Assembly: GCA_964030475.1 (NCBI GenBank) | Contig: CAXIPT010000012.1 | Location: 1,330,132-1,394,131, forward strand | Length of the DNA stretch: 64,000 bases | DNA from: Tethya wilhelma | Lineage: Eukaryota; Porifera; Demospongiae; Tethyida; Tethyidae | Reading direction: 5' to 3' | Shown: positions 1 through 11,310 of the stretch, piece by piece | How the letters are laid out: every line of letters begins with the position of its first letter | How positions within the stretch are numbered: the stretch's first letter is position 1 | Translations under genes and position numbers: made by a program | Notes under the pieces: model-generated | What the model was told of the DNA's origin: nothing | The model's input: only the letters and a program-made list of their open reading frames with translations | Database searches by the model: none

Positions 1-186
1 TGGTACTTTAACGATGGTTTTAGGCCATCTTTTTAGGCTTGTTAGAAAGAGAAAGGGCTAAATAGTAGCTTAAGAAGCCTTTTTGTGCCAAGCGCTCAGT
101 TTTTGCAGAGTTATTCATGTGAATATTTGTATTGTGCTAATGGGGCATTCATGCCATTCCTATGTACCCAGTGCTACCGTAGTGGG
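1..186 (-). repeat. Palindrome-head element, inverted partial copy
   Basis: This is the reverse complement of the head of the element that recurs at about 2170, 3187, 4380, 6480 and 25078. The palindromic head lies at 167-186. The following stretch to about 270 is also the inverse of 4262-4380, so the block 1-270 and the block 4262-4560 form a long inverted repeat around the first 4.5 kb. No coding potential is seen. Confidence 0.75.
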
Positions 187-1003
187 AATATATATTTATA
201 CTAGTGAAATGATATCTCACCTTGAAAATTAAGAGATGCGAGATATGCTTTAAGAAATGAAAATGTTTTTATTTCTTCATCATTTTCACATGTAGTACTT
301 AGCATCTCAAGCAAAAGAAAGGGAGTTGGCTGTGTACCATTAGAATTGGCTCAAATTTTTTAGTAAACTGAAAAATCAATTCACTAAACTGTAGGGAACA
401 CATAGGCCCTCCATGAATTGGTCAATAGCAGCTTTCCGTTAAGCATAATGTATTGAATCGTTACATCTTTTGTGGTCATCTGAAAATAGATATAGAGTGC
501 ACATTAATTAAATAGTCTCAGAATAATTATTTATTACCTGCATGCTACATGTAAAACACATGCGTAAAAGATATTTACCTTTAACAGATTTGTCACACCA
601 GTGGACACAATTGAATAAAATTCACTTGCTTCTATACTAGAAGCTGGTTGCTTGTCTACTAATTCAACCTTTTAAAAATACGAACAATCCCATCATGCCC
701 ACAAAAAATTCTTGAATATGTGAACATGAGATACCAGTGTTCATAATAGGGGATCCAGCCTACCCATTGATGCTATGAAGGAGTATGCTGGAGGTGGACC
801 TTTCCACATATACAAGTGTGCGTTATATAGAATTCAAATATTTCATGGCAGATTCTGCTTTCCCACTACTACTGCATGTTCTGGATACAAAACTCCACCA
901 TAGCTATTAGTTACTTGAGAGAATTTGCTAGGGTACATACAAATATTAATTACAGGAAAAAATAGAACAAACAAGAAAAATCATTAGAAATGTAGTGAGA
1001 ACA

Positions 1004-1210
1004 TAGAAATGGCCAAATCGTAAAAAGTAAGCAAACAAGATAGGAATGGTGGTCAGATTGAGAGAAGAGTTCATTCCTGTGTCCACTATGTCATTGAGCT
1101 AGGGATATGAATATAACTGAGACACACAAAATGAACTCTCCACTCAATCCGACCACCATTCCTATCTTGTTTGCTTACTTTTTACAATTTGGCCATTTCT
1201 ATGTTCTGGA
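1004..1210. repeat. Foldback arm pair (tail of palindrome-head element)
   Basis: Two arms of roughly 75 bp pair with each other: the sequence at 1004-1078 is repeated inverted at 1128-1206 around a short spacer. The same tail sequence forms the same foldback at about 2940-3160 and 5160-5370, and occurs as a single arm at 7325, 7950 and 25790. Confidence 0.75.
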
Positions 1211-1238
1211 GCTCTAACAAAAAGCTAAAGGAGGTTGA

Positions 1239-2070
1239 TTGTCTGTTCCAATGGCTCCACCTGCAAGAAATGAAAGGGAAAAATCGAGAGAGCGAATAGA
1301 GAGATGTGAGTTCGAACTGGGTGAAGAAGTAGTCGAACAAGAGTATAATAAATATCACTCATCAAGCAGAGCTAACATCAACAAAATCCACGACTTCAGC
1401 AAGGGACATCCCACAATCAGACGTAAGAAACAATCTTTCGAAGGAACATGAAAAATTGGGTGTGCTATGAGCAGCCGAAGACTTCAGTTGTCTAGGTAGA
1501 ACAGATATGGAAAGAAGACTATCTCAGCTTTCAGAGAAAACAGATAGCACTGCTAGTGACAAAGAGCTTTGAGAAAAGCTGATATCATTAGGTACAACAC
1601 GTCACCTTAAGCTTTGGCATGACCACTCCTCAGTAGCTTGTCACAGCTACCTTCTTGTTCTGGTTACACCTTTATATGATGAGGCATTCTATTTCACACC
1701 AGAAGAAATGGAGAGAAGGATACATGTGAAACTAGATGTCCATTCACTTGTAAAACAGCCACTGATCCACATTTTAGGTAGGTCCGGATCATCCATTACT
1801 GATCAAATGCTGTTCAATCAGACTCGCCAAGAATGCTTGAAGATTTTGGATCCCATCCAGATGGAGTCAGGAACTTTGATCAAAGACGTCATTAGATTTT
1901 TTGACCTGCATAACAATTTGAAGGGGACACAAACAAGGAGGCACGTACAGCTGTGTGGGATGCGGAGCCAAAACGTCAAGGTTTGATGAATTCACTATGC
2001 AGAGAAGAGAACGTACAGGGAATTTCAAAAGTTTGTAATCGCAGGAGTAGCATGGAGAAAAAAAAGTAAA
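1239..2070 (+). pseudogene. Decayed gene fragment with a WHDH-type motif
   Basis: Open stretches at 1239-1451 and 1708-1986 together with intervening sequence read as one protein-like region broken by stops and frameshifts. A segment near 1605-1700 reads KLWHDHSSVASHSYLLVL in one frame and continues with YDEAFYFTPEEMERR. I recall a similar motif from lineage-expanded, transposon-associated orphan genes of sponges and corals, but cannot check it here. It sits between repeat copies, and its last part (about 1990-2060) is duplicated at 4012-4090. I infer a dead gene or gene fragment; no function is assigned. Confidence 0.4.
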
Positions 2071-2169
2071 CATTGTTTCTTTAATATTTGCATAATTAAG
2101 TTCTAGAAAAACATACCAAGGCTCTATATGGTATGCATGCTTATGTTATAAAATACTTTTTATTTATTT

Positions 2170-3180
2170 CCAGTACGGTAGTACTGGGTACATAGGAACG
2201 GCACGGATGGCATGGATGGCATGGATGGCATGGATGGCCCAATAGCCCAATACAAATATTCACGCGAATAACTCTGCAAAAACTGAGCACTTGGCACTAA
2301 AAGGCTTCTTAAGCTACTATTTAGCTCTTTCTCTTTCTAATGAGCCCTATAAAATGGCCTAAAACCATCGCTAAAGTACCAAACTAAATTATGCCAAACT
2401 TCTTATTCTTCTTTTTCTATCTTGGCTCAACTTTTCTCAGAGGCTATTCACTTTTAGAAGCTGATTCTTGAACGAACAAACTTGGTTTCTTTGGGGACAG
2501 TCGCTTTTTCCATCAGTTTTTTGTGTCTCTCATTGGGTTGCTAGATACAAGGCGAAAAGCGCCTTCTCCATATGGTGGCCATTAATTTCTAAATCATGCA
2601 TTATTCATTAGCTAGCTAGCCTAGCGACCCTTTCCATATTCAAGTGCGTGTTATTTGGAATCTATTGCAGCATTCAATGCCCCAAGTTCTGTCCTATCCT
2701 GTCGTTCTCTGTGTTCAGTTCTTCAGTAGGGAAGTTATCTTTAGCTAACAAGACACAAATATAATGGACATAAATCATGTTTAACCAGAGTTTCACCTGT
2801 CTGAAAGGCATGTACTCAGTGTACTAGCTAGGCCCGGGCTGTTGGCAAGTTCTCTGCTCAGGATAAAGACTAAATTCCACTGATATTGTAAACAATTATT
2901 CAAAAAAAATAGAACAAACAAGTACAAAAACATTAGAAATGTAATGCAAACATAGGAATGGCCAAATCGTAAAAAAGTGAGCAAACAAGATAGGAATGGT
3001 GGTCAGATTGAGCAAGTTCATTCCTCTGTCTACATTGTCATTGAGCTCAGTAGGGATATGAACATAGGTGACACAGTGAAATGAACTCGCTCAATCTGAC
3101 CACCATTCCTATCTTGTTTGCTCACTTTCTTACGATTCGGCCATTCCTATGTTTGCATTACATTTCTAATGTTTTTTGTA
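2170..3180 (+). repeat. Palindrome-head element, copy 2
   Basis: The copy starts with two 8-bp arms and a 4-bp loop (CCAGTACGGTAGTACTGG), followed by a short 9-bp minisatellite (CATGGATGG units at about 2205-2240). It ends in the foldback tail at about 2940-3160. No intact reading frame or terminal protein domain is visible, so it looks non-autonomous. Confidence 0.7.
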
Positions 3181-3186
3181 CTTGTT

Positions 3187-3987
3187 CCCAGTACGGTAGT
3201 ACTGGGTACAGAGGAATGGCATGGATGGCGCAATACAAATATTCACGCGAATAACTCTACAAAAACTGAGCGCTTAGCACTATAAGGCTTCTAAAGCTAC
3301 TATTTAGCTCTTTCTCTTTCTAATGAGCCCAAAAACATGGCCTAAAAACATCGCTAAAGTAACAAACACAAATATGTCAAACCTCCAATTTTCTCCATCT
3401 TCTTCTTCTTCTTCTTCTTCTTCTTCTTTTTCTATCTTGGCTCAACTTAGACTATTCACTTTTAGAAGCTGATTCTTGAACAAACGAACTTGGTTTCTTC
3501 CGGTACAGTCGCTTTTGCCATCGGTTTTTAGCGCCTCTCATTGAGTAGCTAGATACAAGGCATAAAGCGCCTCCTCCATATGGCCGCAATTAATTTCTAT
3601 ACTCATGAATAATTCATTAGCTTCTAGAAAATTCGAATTGACGACCCTTTCCACACACAAAAGTGTGCGTTATTTGGAATTAAATGCACTGAAGTTGCCT
3701 GGAACTATTTTGTGATACCTGGTTGCTCTTCTTAAGAGATGAATCAGGACTTTGACTATCATAACATATAGAAAGACAAGTAAATCTTATGATACAGCTC
3801 CTGCCTCCAAATGACTGAGATGTGTGTTTCACTTCAGTATCAAGCAGGCTACACACCGTCTTGAACAAGTTGTGACTTCAAGTACCAGCTCAGCAGCCCG
3901 CCGCTGGCTCAGTGAGTCTGGCTTGCCAGACTACTAGCTCAGTAGCTAGCTACACACACCAACTCAAATGTGATTTGTAGAATTATG
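3187..3987 (+). repeat. Palindrome-head element, copy 3, truncated at gap
   Basis: The head palindrome is at 3187-3206 and a CTT microsatellite lies at about 3403-3427. The copy runs into the run of ten Ns at 3988-3997. Its body matches 6480-7000 closely, including the stretch 3680-3890. Confidence 0.7.
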
Positions 3988-3997
3988 NNNNNNNNNN
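3988..3997. other. Assembly gap (10 N)
   Basis: Sequence to the right of the gap (about 4012-4260) nearly repeats 1990-2250, and 4435-5385 nearly repeats 2255-3175. The gap therefore joins two near-identical segments, either real tandem copies or two haplotypes. Confidence 0.9.
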
Positions 3998-4189
3998 GCA
4001 ACCCACGAGGTCCACTATGCAGAGAAGAGAACGTACAGGGAATTTCAAAAGTTTGTAATCGCAGGAGTAGCATGGAGAAAAAAAAGTAAACATTGTTTCT
4101 TTAATATTTGCATAATTAAGTTCTAGAAAAACATACCAAGGCTCTATATGGTATGCATGCTTATGTTATAAAATACTTTTTATTTATTT

Positions 4190-5390
4190 CCAGTACGGTA
4201 GTACTGGGTACATAGGAACGGCACGGATGGCATGGATGGCATGGATGGCATGGATGGCCCAATAAAACATTTTCATTTCTTAAAGCATATCTCGCATCTC
4301 TTAATTTTCAAGGTGAGATATCATTTGTATCTCTTAATTTTCAAGGTGAGATATCATTTCACTAGTATAAATATATATTCCCACTATGGTAGCACTGGGT
4401 ACATAGGAATGGCATGAATGCCCCATTAGCACAATACAAATATTCACGCAAATAACTCTGCAAAAACTGAGCACTTGGCACTAAAAGGCTTCTTAAGCTA
4501 CTATTTAGCTCTTTCTCTTTCTAATGAGCCCTATAAAATGGCCTAAAACCATCGCTAAAGTACCAAACTAAATTATGCCAAACCTCCAAATTTGTCCATC
4601 TTCTTCTTATTCTTCTTCTTTTTCTATCTTGGCTCAACTTTTCTCAGAGGCTATTCACTTTTAGAAGCTGATTCTTGAACGAACAAACTTGGTTTCTTTG
4701 GGGACAGTCGCTTTTGCCATCAGTTTTTTGTGTCTCTCATTGGATTGCTAGATACAAGGCGAAAAGCGCCTTCTCCATATGGTGGCCATTAATTTCTAAA
4801 TCATGCATTATTCATTAGCTAGCTAGCCTAGCGATCCTTTCCATATTCAAGTGCGTGTTATTTGGAATCTATTGCAGCATGCAGTGCCCCAAGTTCTGTC
4901 CTATCCTGTCGTTCTCTGTGTTCAGTTCTTCAGTAGGGAAGTTATCTTTAGCTAATAAGACACAAATATAATGGACATAAATCATGTTTAACCAGAGTTT
5001 CAGCTGTCTGAAAGGCATGTACTCAGTGTACTAGCTAGGCCCGGGCTGTTGGCAAGTTCTCTGCTCAGGATAAAGACTAAATTCCACTGATATTGTAAAC
5101 AATTATTCAAAAAAAATAGAACAAACAAGTACAAAAACATTAGAAATGTAATGCAAACATAGGAATGGCCAAATCGTAAAAAAGTGAGCAAACAAGATAG
5201 GAATGGTGGTCAAGTTCATTCCTGTGTCTACATTGTCATTGAGCTCAGTAGGGATATGAACATAGGTGACACAGTGAAATGAACTCGCTCAATCTGACCA
5301 CCATTCCTATCTTGTTTGCTCACTTTCTTACGATTTGGCCATTCCTATGTTTGCATTACATTTCTAATGTTTTTTGTTCTTGTAATTATA
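4190..5390 (+). repeat. Palindrome-head element, copies 4 and 5
   Basis: Two heads occur in tandem, at 4190-4207 and 4380-4399. A duplicated ~38 bp segment lies between them (4295-4362). The body and foldback tail then follow to about 5385. The stretch 4262-4560 is the inverse of 1-270. Confidence 0.7.
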
Positions 5391-6475
5391 GGTTTGAACC
5401 CTCTAGATGAGCTATCAGTAAGAAGGAGTTTCACGCAAGAGCAATACCAACTGGATGAAAGCTAAAACCACAACTTGCAAGTCAATTTAACAAACTATGA
5501 CAACGAATAAATGATGTTCCAGCCCTACTTCAACCACACCCAGAGTTTGTTTGGAAGAGTTAAACTTGGAGCTCTACGAAATAAGCCCTAAAGAACCGTT
5601 ACATGATCTCAAGGGTCATCTGAGTAACATAATCGAAGAAGCAATGGTGTCAGTGACTGGAGAAGCACTGGACAAACTATCTCTGATTAAAGATGCTCAT
5701 CTAACTAAGAATACTATTTGATGCTCAGATTATCGAAAAGTTGTGATTTTGATTTAAATAGCTCTTAACAGACTCAACCCAACTCAACTCGCACCGAAAT
5801 ATTTAGGACAGCAGTGGATATATTTGAAATCTTGTATGCTAAACCTGACAAGAGAACAAGACAGCAAGTGCTCCAATTTCATAACGTAACATTCGTACAC
5901 TGCATGCTTTGTTGAGAAGTATTCAGTAACCCAAAAGCAGTGATCCGAGCCAAAATGTTTGGTAGGTACTTTCATACCATTGTAACACATGCACCGCTTG
6001 TTCATCGTCTCATTTCTCCAAGTTCACTATATACTGAGCTACAAGAGCACATGTTTAACCAGGTGAAGTCAATAACGAGGCTCACATCAATCTACAATCC
6101 AGAACAAAATTAATGGTCACTAACATTCTAGTACGTATTCAAGAAGAGTAAAGGAGAGATTCGAACAAATCTTTGAGCTGTCAGAAAATGAAGTTAGCAA
6201 GCTGAAAGCAGGCCTAAGTGAGAAAAGATTACCAGGCTCATTTGGAAAGGATTGCTGACTTATTAGTAGAAGGACCAAATGCTTAGTGAAAAAACACCCA
6301 GGAAGGAATTGATGCTAACAACACTCAATCTGAGAATGTTTTGTGTCAGCATCACTACCTATCATCGAACTTGGCTGATGTGAACAGTTTTCTACTAGAG
6401 CAATGGGAGAAGTGTATTGAGTCTAACGTCATTTTACCAAGTGCTAGTCTGCATACATTTGTGTAAACATGTACT
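5391..6475. pseudogene. Decayed coding-like stretch between repeats
   Basis: No reading frame longer than about 70 codons survives. Short coding-like runs interrupted by stops can be read on the plus strand, for example near 6385-6466, where NSFLLEQWEKC can be translated. It may be a further piece of the decayed gene at 1239-2070, since both occupy the same place between element copies. That is inference only. Confidence 0.25.
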
Positions 6476-6479
6476 ATTT

Positions 6480-7420
6480 CCCAGTACGGTAGTACTGGGT
6501 ACACAGGAATGGCACGGATGGCCCATTAGCGCAATACAAATATTCACGCGAATAACTCTGCAAAAACTGAGTGCTTAGCACTAAAAGGCTTCTAAAGCTA
6601 CTATTTAGCTCTAATGAACCCAAAAACATGGCCTAAAAACATCGCTAAAGTAACAAACACAAACATGCCAGCTAGATACAAGGCGAAAAGTGGCTCCATA
6701 TGACCGCCATTAATTTCTACACTCATGCATAATTCATTAGCTTCTAGAGAATTTGAATTGACGACCCTTTCCACAAACAAAAGTGTGCGCTAATTGGAAT
6801 TAAATGCACTGAAGTTGCCTGGAACTATTTTGTGATACCTGGTTGCTCTTCTTAAGAGATGAATCAGGACTTTGATTATCATAACATATAGAAAGACAAG
6901 TAAATCTTATGATACAGCTCCTGCCTCCAAATGACTGAGATGTGCGTTTCACTTCAGTATCAAGCAGGCTACACAACTTGTGACTTCAAGTACCAGCTCA
7001 GCAACCCAAAAAAGTCTTGCAAGCTATATAATGCAAGATCTTGCAAGCATTGCAAGTTTTTGCAAGTATTTGCAAGAAATCGGACAAATCTCTTGTATTT
7101 CATTATAATCACTTGCACTGACATTATTTGTAGGTTCTTGCAAGAAGTGCAAGGAATTTGGCCAATTTCTTGCAAAAAATGAAAAAACTTGCAAAAAAAT
7201 CTTGCTTAGCTTGCATTATCTTGAATTATTGCTTGCAAGACTTTTTTGATCGCTGGCTCAGTGAGTCTGGCTTGCCAGACTACTAGCTCACACCAACTCA
7301 AATGTAATTTGTAGAAATATGGAAAAATGAGAACAAACAAGTAAAAAAAACATTGGAAATGTAATGAGACACAGGAATGGCTACATATATCAGTATCCAT
7401 ATACTGATATTGTGATTTAT
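6480..7420 (+). repeat. Palindrome-head element, copy 6, with nested insertion
   Basis: The head is at 6480-6499 and the tail arm at about 7325-7385. Its body is interrupted at 7008-7247 by a separate small inverted-repeat element. The matching place in copy 3 (about 3895-3905) is uninterrupted. Confidence 0.75.
7008..7247. mobile_element. 240-bp MITE dense in TTGCAAG
   Basis: A perfect 17-bp terminal inverted repeat (AAAAAAGTCTTGCAAGC) lies at 7008-7024 and 7231-7247. The interior repeats TTGCAAG or its shorter forms many times on both strands. The paralogous copy at about 3892-3906 lacks the insertion, giving an empty site. There is no coding capacity, so it is a non-autonomous DNA element. 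Confidence 0.8.
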
Positions 7421-8560
7421 TGCTAGAGAGTACAGCCCTGATTCTGTGTTTGTAAAGGAAGTCTATCAAGACATCCTCACTATTTAAGTTGTGTTTTGTA
7501 AGGGCTGTTCAGTCTACCAGTCTACCAGTCTACCAGTCTATCAGTGTATCTGATTCAGTAAAGTTATCTTGAGTGTTTGCATGCTAGTGTGCACCTTGTT
7601 GCTAGTTGGCTCCCTCAGTTCTTGAGGAGGCCCCCGCTTCCTACGCCCCTGCTGTACTTGATACATGCATGTACTAGAATTTTACTTAATGGTAGGTACG
7701 TGTTTGATCATGTTCACGTTTGATAGAGATATTATGTGTGAGTTATAGTTAAGTCTTTAATTGCATTCATTATCCTTGGTTATGTATATAACTACACTTA
7801 ACAGAAATGAGCACAGTCTCTAACTTTTGAAACTAGAATAATTGAATAAATAGAGAGAGAGAGCTAGAAACGGAAATGGGAAACAGATAATACTTAACAG
7901 AAAGAAAATGTGCAAGTTGACTGTATTCCTCATGAGAAGAGGTATAATAACAAGTAAAAAAAACATTGGAAATGTAACAGGAATGGCTAAATCGTAAAAA
8001 GAATGTGTTAGCGTAAGAAGTAAGCGAGGAGAGTTTATGCTTCTATGAGTCTACAGAGTTGCATGCAATGGCGAGCCCCCCTCGTAAATGTTACAAATAT
8101 TTGGTAAAGATCGTCTTATCTCGAGTGCCAAATACAAATTTACAGCTAAGTTGCAAGAGTCCAGATTGATTTTCGACAAGTCACAGTTCACCTAGCTATT
8201 ATTGTGTTAAAAAAGAACTTTTCTAACATTAATAAGTAGGGCTAGTGTTTGGGATCGGTAAGTTTACACGTGCACACGCACGCGCTAGCTAAAAGCACTG
8301 GAAAGGGGCGTGTAAGGGGTGGGGCAGGAAGAGGTGTGGCTAGTTCAGCCCCCCTACCCCAAACATCTTCCTACAGTTGTATTATGACCATGGGAAAAGA
8401 ATGCAATAGAAGAAGCAAATACAAGGCCCAATCAATATTGATATTTCATGTATGGGTCTACCATACATTGTGTACTTACCAATTGTACACCAATTTTTTT
8501 GGTTGCCAGTGTATACTTGAAAACAGCAGAACTCATCTGTAGTAGTTGTGCATGTGTATT
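7421..8560. other. Intergenic, no gene seen
   Basis: A 10-bp direct repeat (CAGTCTACCA, about four units) lies at about 7508-7545. A degenerate tail arm of the palindrome-head element is at about 7950-7990. Nothing else is recognisable. Confidence 0.5.
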
Positions 8561-8564
8561 ATCA

Positions 8565-8890
8565 TATTGTATGCTCTCTCTCTATTTATTCTGTCTCTGT
8601 ATGTGTCTACGTCCCCACTCTCTCTCTTTCTTGTCTTCCCTTCTGTCTCTATTTGTGTCTTTATCCCTCTGTCTATGTGTCTCTGTCCCCCACACTCACT
8701 CCTCTTTTGTCTATGTAGCTATGTGTGTCCTGCCCCCCCCCTCTATCTCTATATGTGTCTCTGTCCTCCCCTCCCCTTTCTCTCTCTCACTCTGTTCTGT
8801 CTCTGTATGTGTCTTTATCCCCTTTTCTTTCTATCCGCTCTGTTCTCTCTCTCAGTGTTCCCCCCCCCCCGATCACTCCCTCTACACACG
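8565..8890. repeat. Pyrimidine-rich low-complexity tract
   Basis: About 325 bp are almost purely C/T on the plus strand, with irregular repeats of TCTCTGT and TATGTGTCT. All three frames stay open only because of the composition, so the apparent frames here (about 8448-8989) are not genes. Confidence 0.8.
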
Positions 8891-9159
8891 CACGCTTACT
8901 ATTTTTGTTATTTTTGGACGTATGTAACATTCTGCCAGCAAAACTTTAAAACTCCTTTGAAGCTCTACGATGCAAACAAAGAGTCTTAGATTGTCCACGC
9001 GAGGGATAAAAACTTCAAGTCCAGTGCTTCTCAAGATCTCTTCGCTTCCCCAAACTGATCGTCACGCATTTGCTTACAAGGAATTCCCCTAATTTTACAT
9101 GCCATTATCCGTTTGTACGGGGCGCACGCAAAAAAAATTTGAGCCAGCCTTAATTACAT

Positions 9160-10080
9160 TGAGTAGAAAATTTTCTAAGTCCATAGTCACTCTAAAAGAC
9201 TAAGTTCTTTTTCCATACCTTGAGAAAACTTTGTTTTTCGCCAACAATGTTTTTTTACACATCAAGGGAATGTTCCAAGTGTTGAAAAAAGTAAATTTTC
9301 ACAAAAGTGTTTCTTTTGTGCTAGAAAATGTTTCAAGGCCAAATAATGGTTTTTTGTCAAAAGTGTACTTTTTGATCTTAGAAAATTTTCTAAGTACATA
9401 GTCACTCAAAAAGACCNCAAAAGTGTTTCTTTTGTGCTAGAAAATGTTTCAAGGCCAAATAATGGTTTTTTGTCAAAAGTGTACTTTTTGATCTTAGAAA
9501 ATTTTCTAAGTACATAGTCACTCAAAAAGACCAAGTTCTTTTTCTGTACCGTAAGAAAACTGTTTTTCACCAACAATGTTGTTTACATCAAGAGTATGTC
9601 CCAAGTGTTGAAAAAGGTAAATTTTTTTACAAAAGTGTGTCTTTTGTGCTAGAAAATGTTTTCAAGAATGCTTTTTGTCAAAAGTGTACTTTTTGGTCTT
9701 AGAAAATTTTCTAAGTCCATAGTCACTCAAAAAGACTTAGTTCTTTTTCCGTACCTTGAGAATACTTTGTTTTTCACCAACAATGTTTTTTACATCAAGG
9801 AAATGTTCCAAGTGTTGAAAAAAGTAAAAGTGTTTCTTCAAGGCAAAATAAGCGTTTTTTGTCAAAAGTGTACTTTTTGGTTATAGAAAATTTTCTAAGT
9901 CAATAGTAACTCAAAACACTAATTTTTTTTTCTGTACTGTGAGAAAACTTTGCCAACAATGTTTTTTACATTTCCAAGTTTTGAATAAAAATAAATTTTC
10001 ACAAAATCGTTTCTTTTGAGCTATTCAAGGCAAAGTTAACTTTTTTGTCAAAAGTGTACTTTTTGGTCTTTGACTATAAA
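9160..10080. repeat. Tandem satellite, ~190-210 bp unit
   Basis: The block AGAAAATTTTCTAAGT followed by TCACTCAAAAAGAC recurs at about 9168, 9376, 9494, 9701 and 9887. Each is followed by a diverged CTTTTTC...CCAACAATG...AAAAGTGT stretch. The two units around 9417 are exact copies separated by a single N, so one of them is probably an assembly duplicate. Related sequence is found at 44400-44955, partly in the other orientation. Confidence 0.8.
9417..9417. other. Single-N contig join
   Basis: The ~115 bp before the N (9302-9416) is repeated exactly after it (9418-9532), which is the signature of an unresolved overlap. Confidence 0.85.
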
Positions 10081-10083
10081 ATT

Positions 10084-10318
10084 AATGGCTCATTATTGCT
10101 CAAAAGGGTCAAAGGTCAAATTTAATAACTCTATTTTCTTCCCTCAAAGCGTACAATTAAAAGTCTCACACTGTATCCTCTGTAACAAATCCTCTGGTGC
10201 CTGCCTGTATAGCCATGACAGCACAAATGTGCTCAATGTGGCCACCTTGACTATCCTGTCAGCCACTGCTGCCCAGCTAAACCCCGGCCCCCCAAAGCAG
10301 CAGCCACCTTTCTCATAG
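10084..10318 (+). other. Unassigned stretch with short ORF ending in NPGP
   Basis: An open frame at 10070-10318 encodes 82 residues ending with AAQLNPGPPKQQPPFS. It contains two CxxC-like spacings (CILC around residue 36). An NPGP segment near the N-terminus is common in CR1/L2-type retrotransposon proteins, so this may be a transposon fragment adjoining the LTR element. It abuts a truncated LTR at about 10321. Confidence 0.25.
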
Positions 10319-10320
10319 CC

Positions 10321-10488
10321 AAGTGTCTAGCTAGTGAATAGTTAATGGGTAGACAGGATGTGTGTGACTTTAGAATGTTCTAGATGTTCTCCTTTTTGTA
10401 TTTAAGCAGCTACTTTGTTCTTGTATTTTGTCTTGGTATTTGGGTACTAAAAGAAGTTGTTAAAGCCCTTACCACTCACGATATTACA
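10321..10488 (+). repeat. Left LTR, 5'-truncated
   Basis: It matches the right LTR from about 14013 onward and ends TTACA just before the primer-binding-like site. The first ~165 bp of the LTR, present at 13844-14010, are missing here. Confidence 0.65.
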
Positions 10489-10510
10489 AATTGGCGACGA
10501 GGAGAAACGA

Positions 10511-11310
10511 CATGGCAGCAGCAACTCATGGCAGCATTTATGCATTTGATCCCCAAACAGAAGACTGGACCTGGGAACATCTCGAAAACTATTTTCTCGC
10601 AAACAAGGTTGCTGACAATGCCAAAGGCAGACAACAGAAACGTGCTATTCTCCTCAGCCACCCACATACCAGCTAATCAGGAATTTGGTGCAGCCAGACA
10701 CACCCAACACCAAAACCTATGCTCAATTGGTCAAGCTGATGAAGGATCATCTTTTACCTAAAACGTCTTCTATCGTTGCAAGAAAGGAATTTCATTCTCG
10801 TTTACGACCTCCAGATGAAACGTACAGTGACTTCATTGCCACTTTCCGGAAAATTCAGAAAACTGTGGATTCGGGGACTCTCTCAACGAAATGTTGGTTT
10901 GTGGTCGCAACGATCGCCGCCTGCAATGCAAACTACTCTCGGAAGAGGGCCTCACATTGAACAAAGGCCTCAAGATAGCTCATGCCTTGGAGTCAGCCGA
11001 GTCAGGAGCAAAACTACTGCAAGGACCCCCTCCACCATCTATTCAACTCTTGCAGCGACCAAGCCCCAAGACACAACCAAGACCAGCTAACACCCATCCA
11101 GCACCTCTTACTTCTCAACCTCCTCCAAAACCATGCTACAGGTGTGGTGGGAAACACTGGCAATCGAAGTGCCGATTCAAAGATGCTACTTGCAACTTCT
11201 GTAAGAAGCGAGGACATATTGCAAAGGTGTGCTACTCCAGACTCAAGAAACACTCCACCTCTTCTGTCAAAGGCACCCACCAAGTTGTGGCCGATGGCTG
11301 TGAAAGCACC
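10511..11310 (+). pseudogene. Gag of gypsy element, frameshifted
   Basis: The capsid-like part is split between frames (10491-10676, then 10685-10960). The nucleocapsid end continues in the frame starting about 10891 and carries two CCHC zinc knuckles, CYRCGGKHWQSKC and CNFCKKRGHIAKVC. These knuckles bind RNA during particle assembly in this family. At least two frameshifts separate the start from the zinc fingers, so no full Gag can be made. Confidence 0.7.

Noticed and set aside
4232..4417. MDGMDGMDG repeat protein
   Set aside because: It is translation of a 9-bp CATGGATGG minisatellite at the head of a repeat copy.
2793..5191. Repeated 63-residue hydrophobic frame starting MLTFLRFGHSYVC (2793-2984 and 5000-5191)
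   Set aside because: It is the foldback tail of the palindrome-head element translated twice; the identity reflects DNA duplication, not protein conservation.
7008..7247. CRISPR-like array suggested by many TTGCAAG repeats
   Set aside because: Spacing is irregular, the motif is 7 bp on both strands, and the element has terminal inverted repeats in a eukaryotic genome.
8448..8989. Three overlapping Ser/Leu/Cys-rich frames that look like a membrane protein
   Set aside because: All three frames are open over the same pyrimidine-rich tract, so the openness is compositional.
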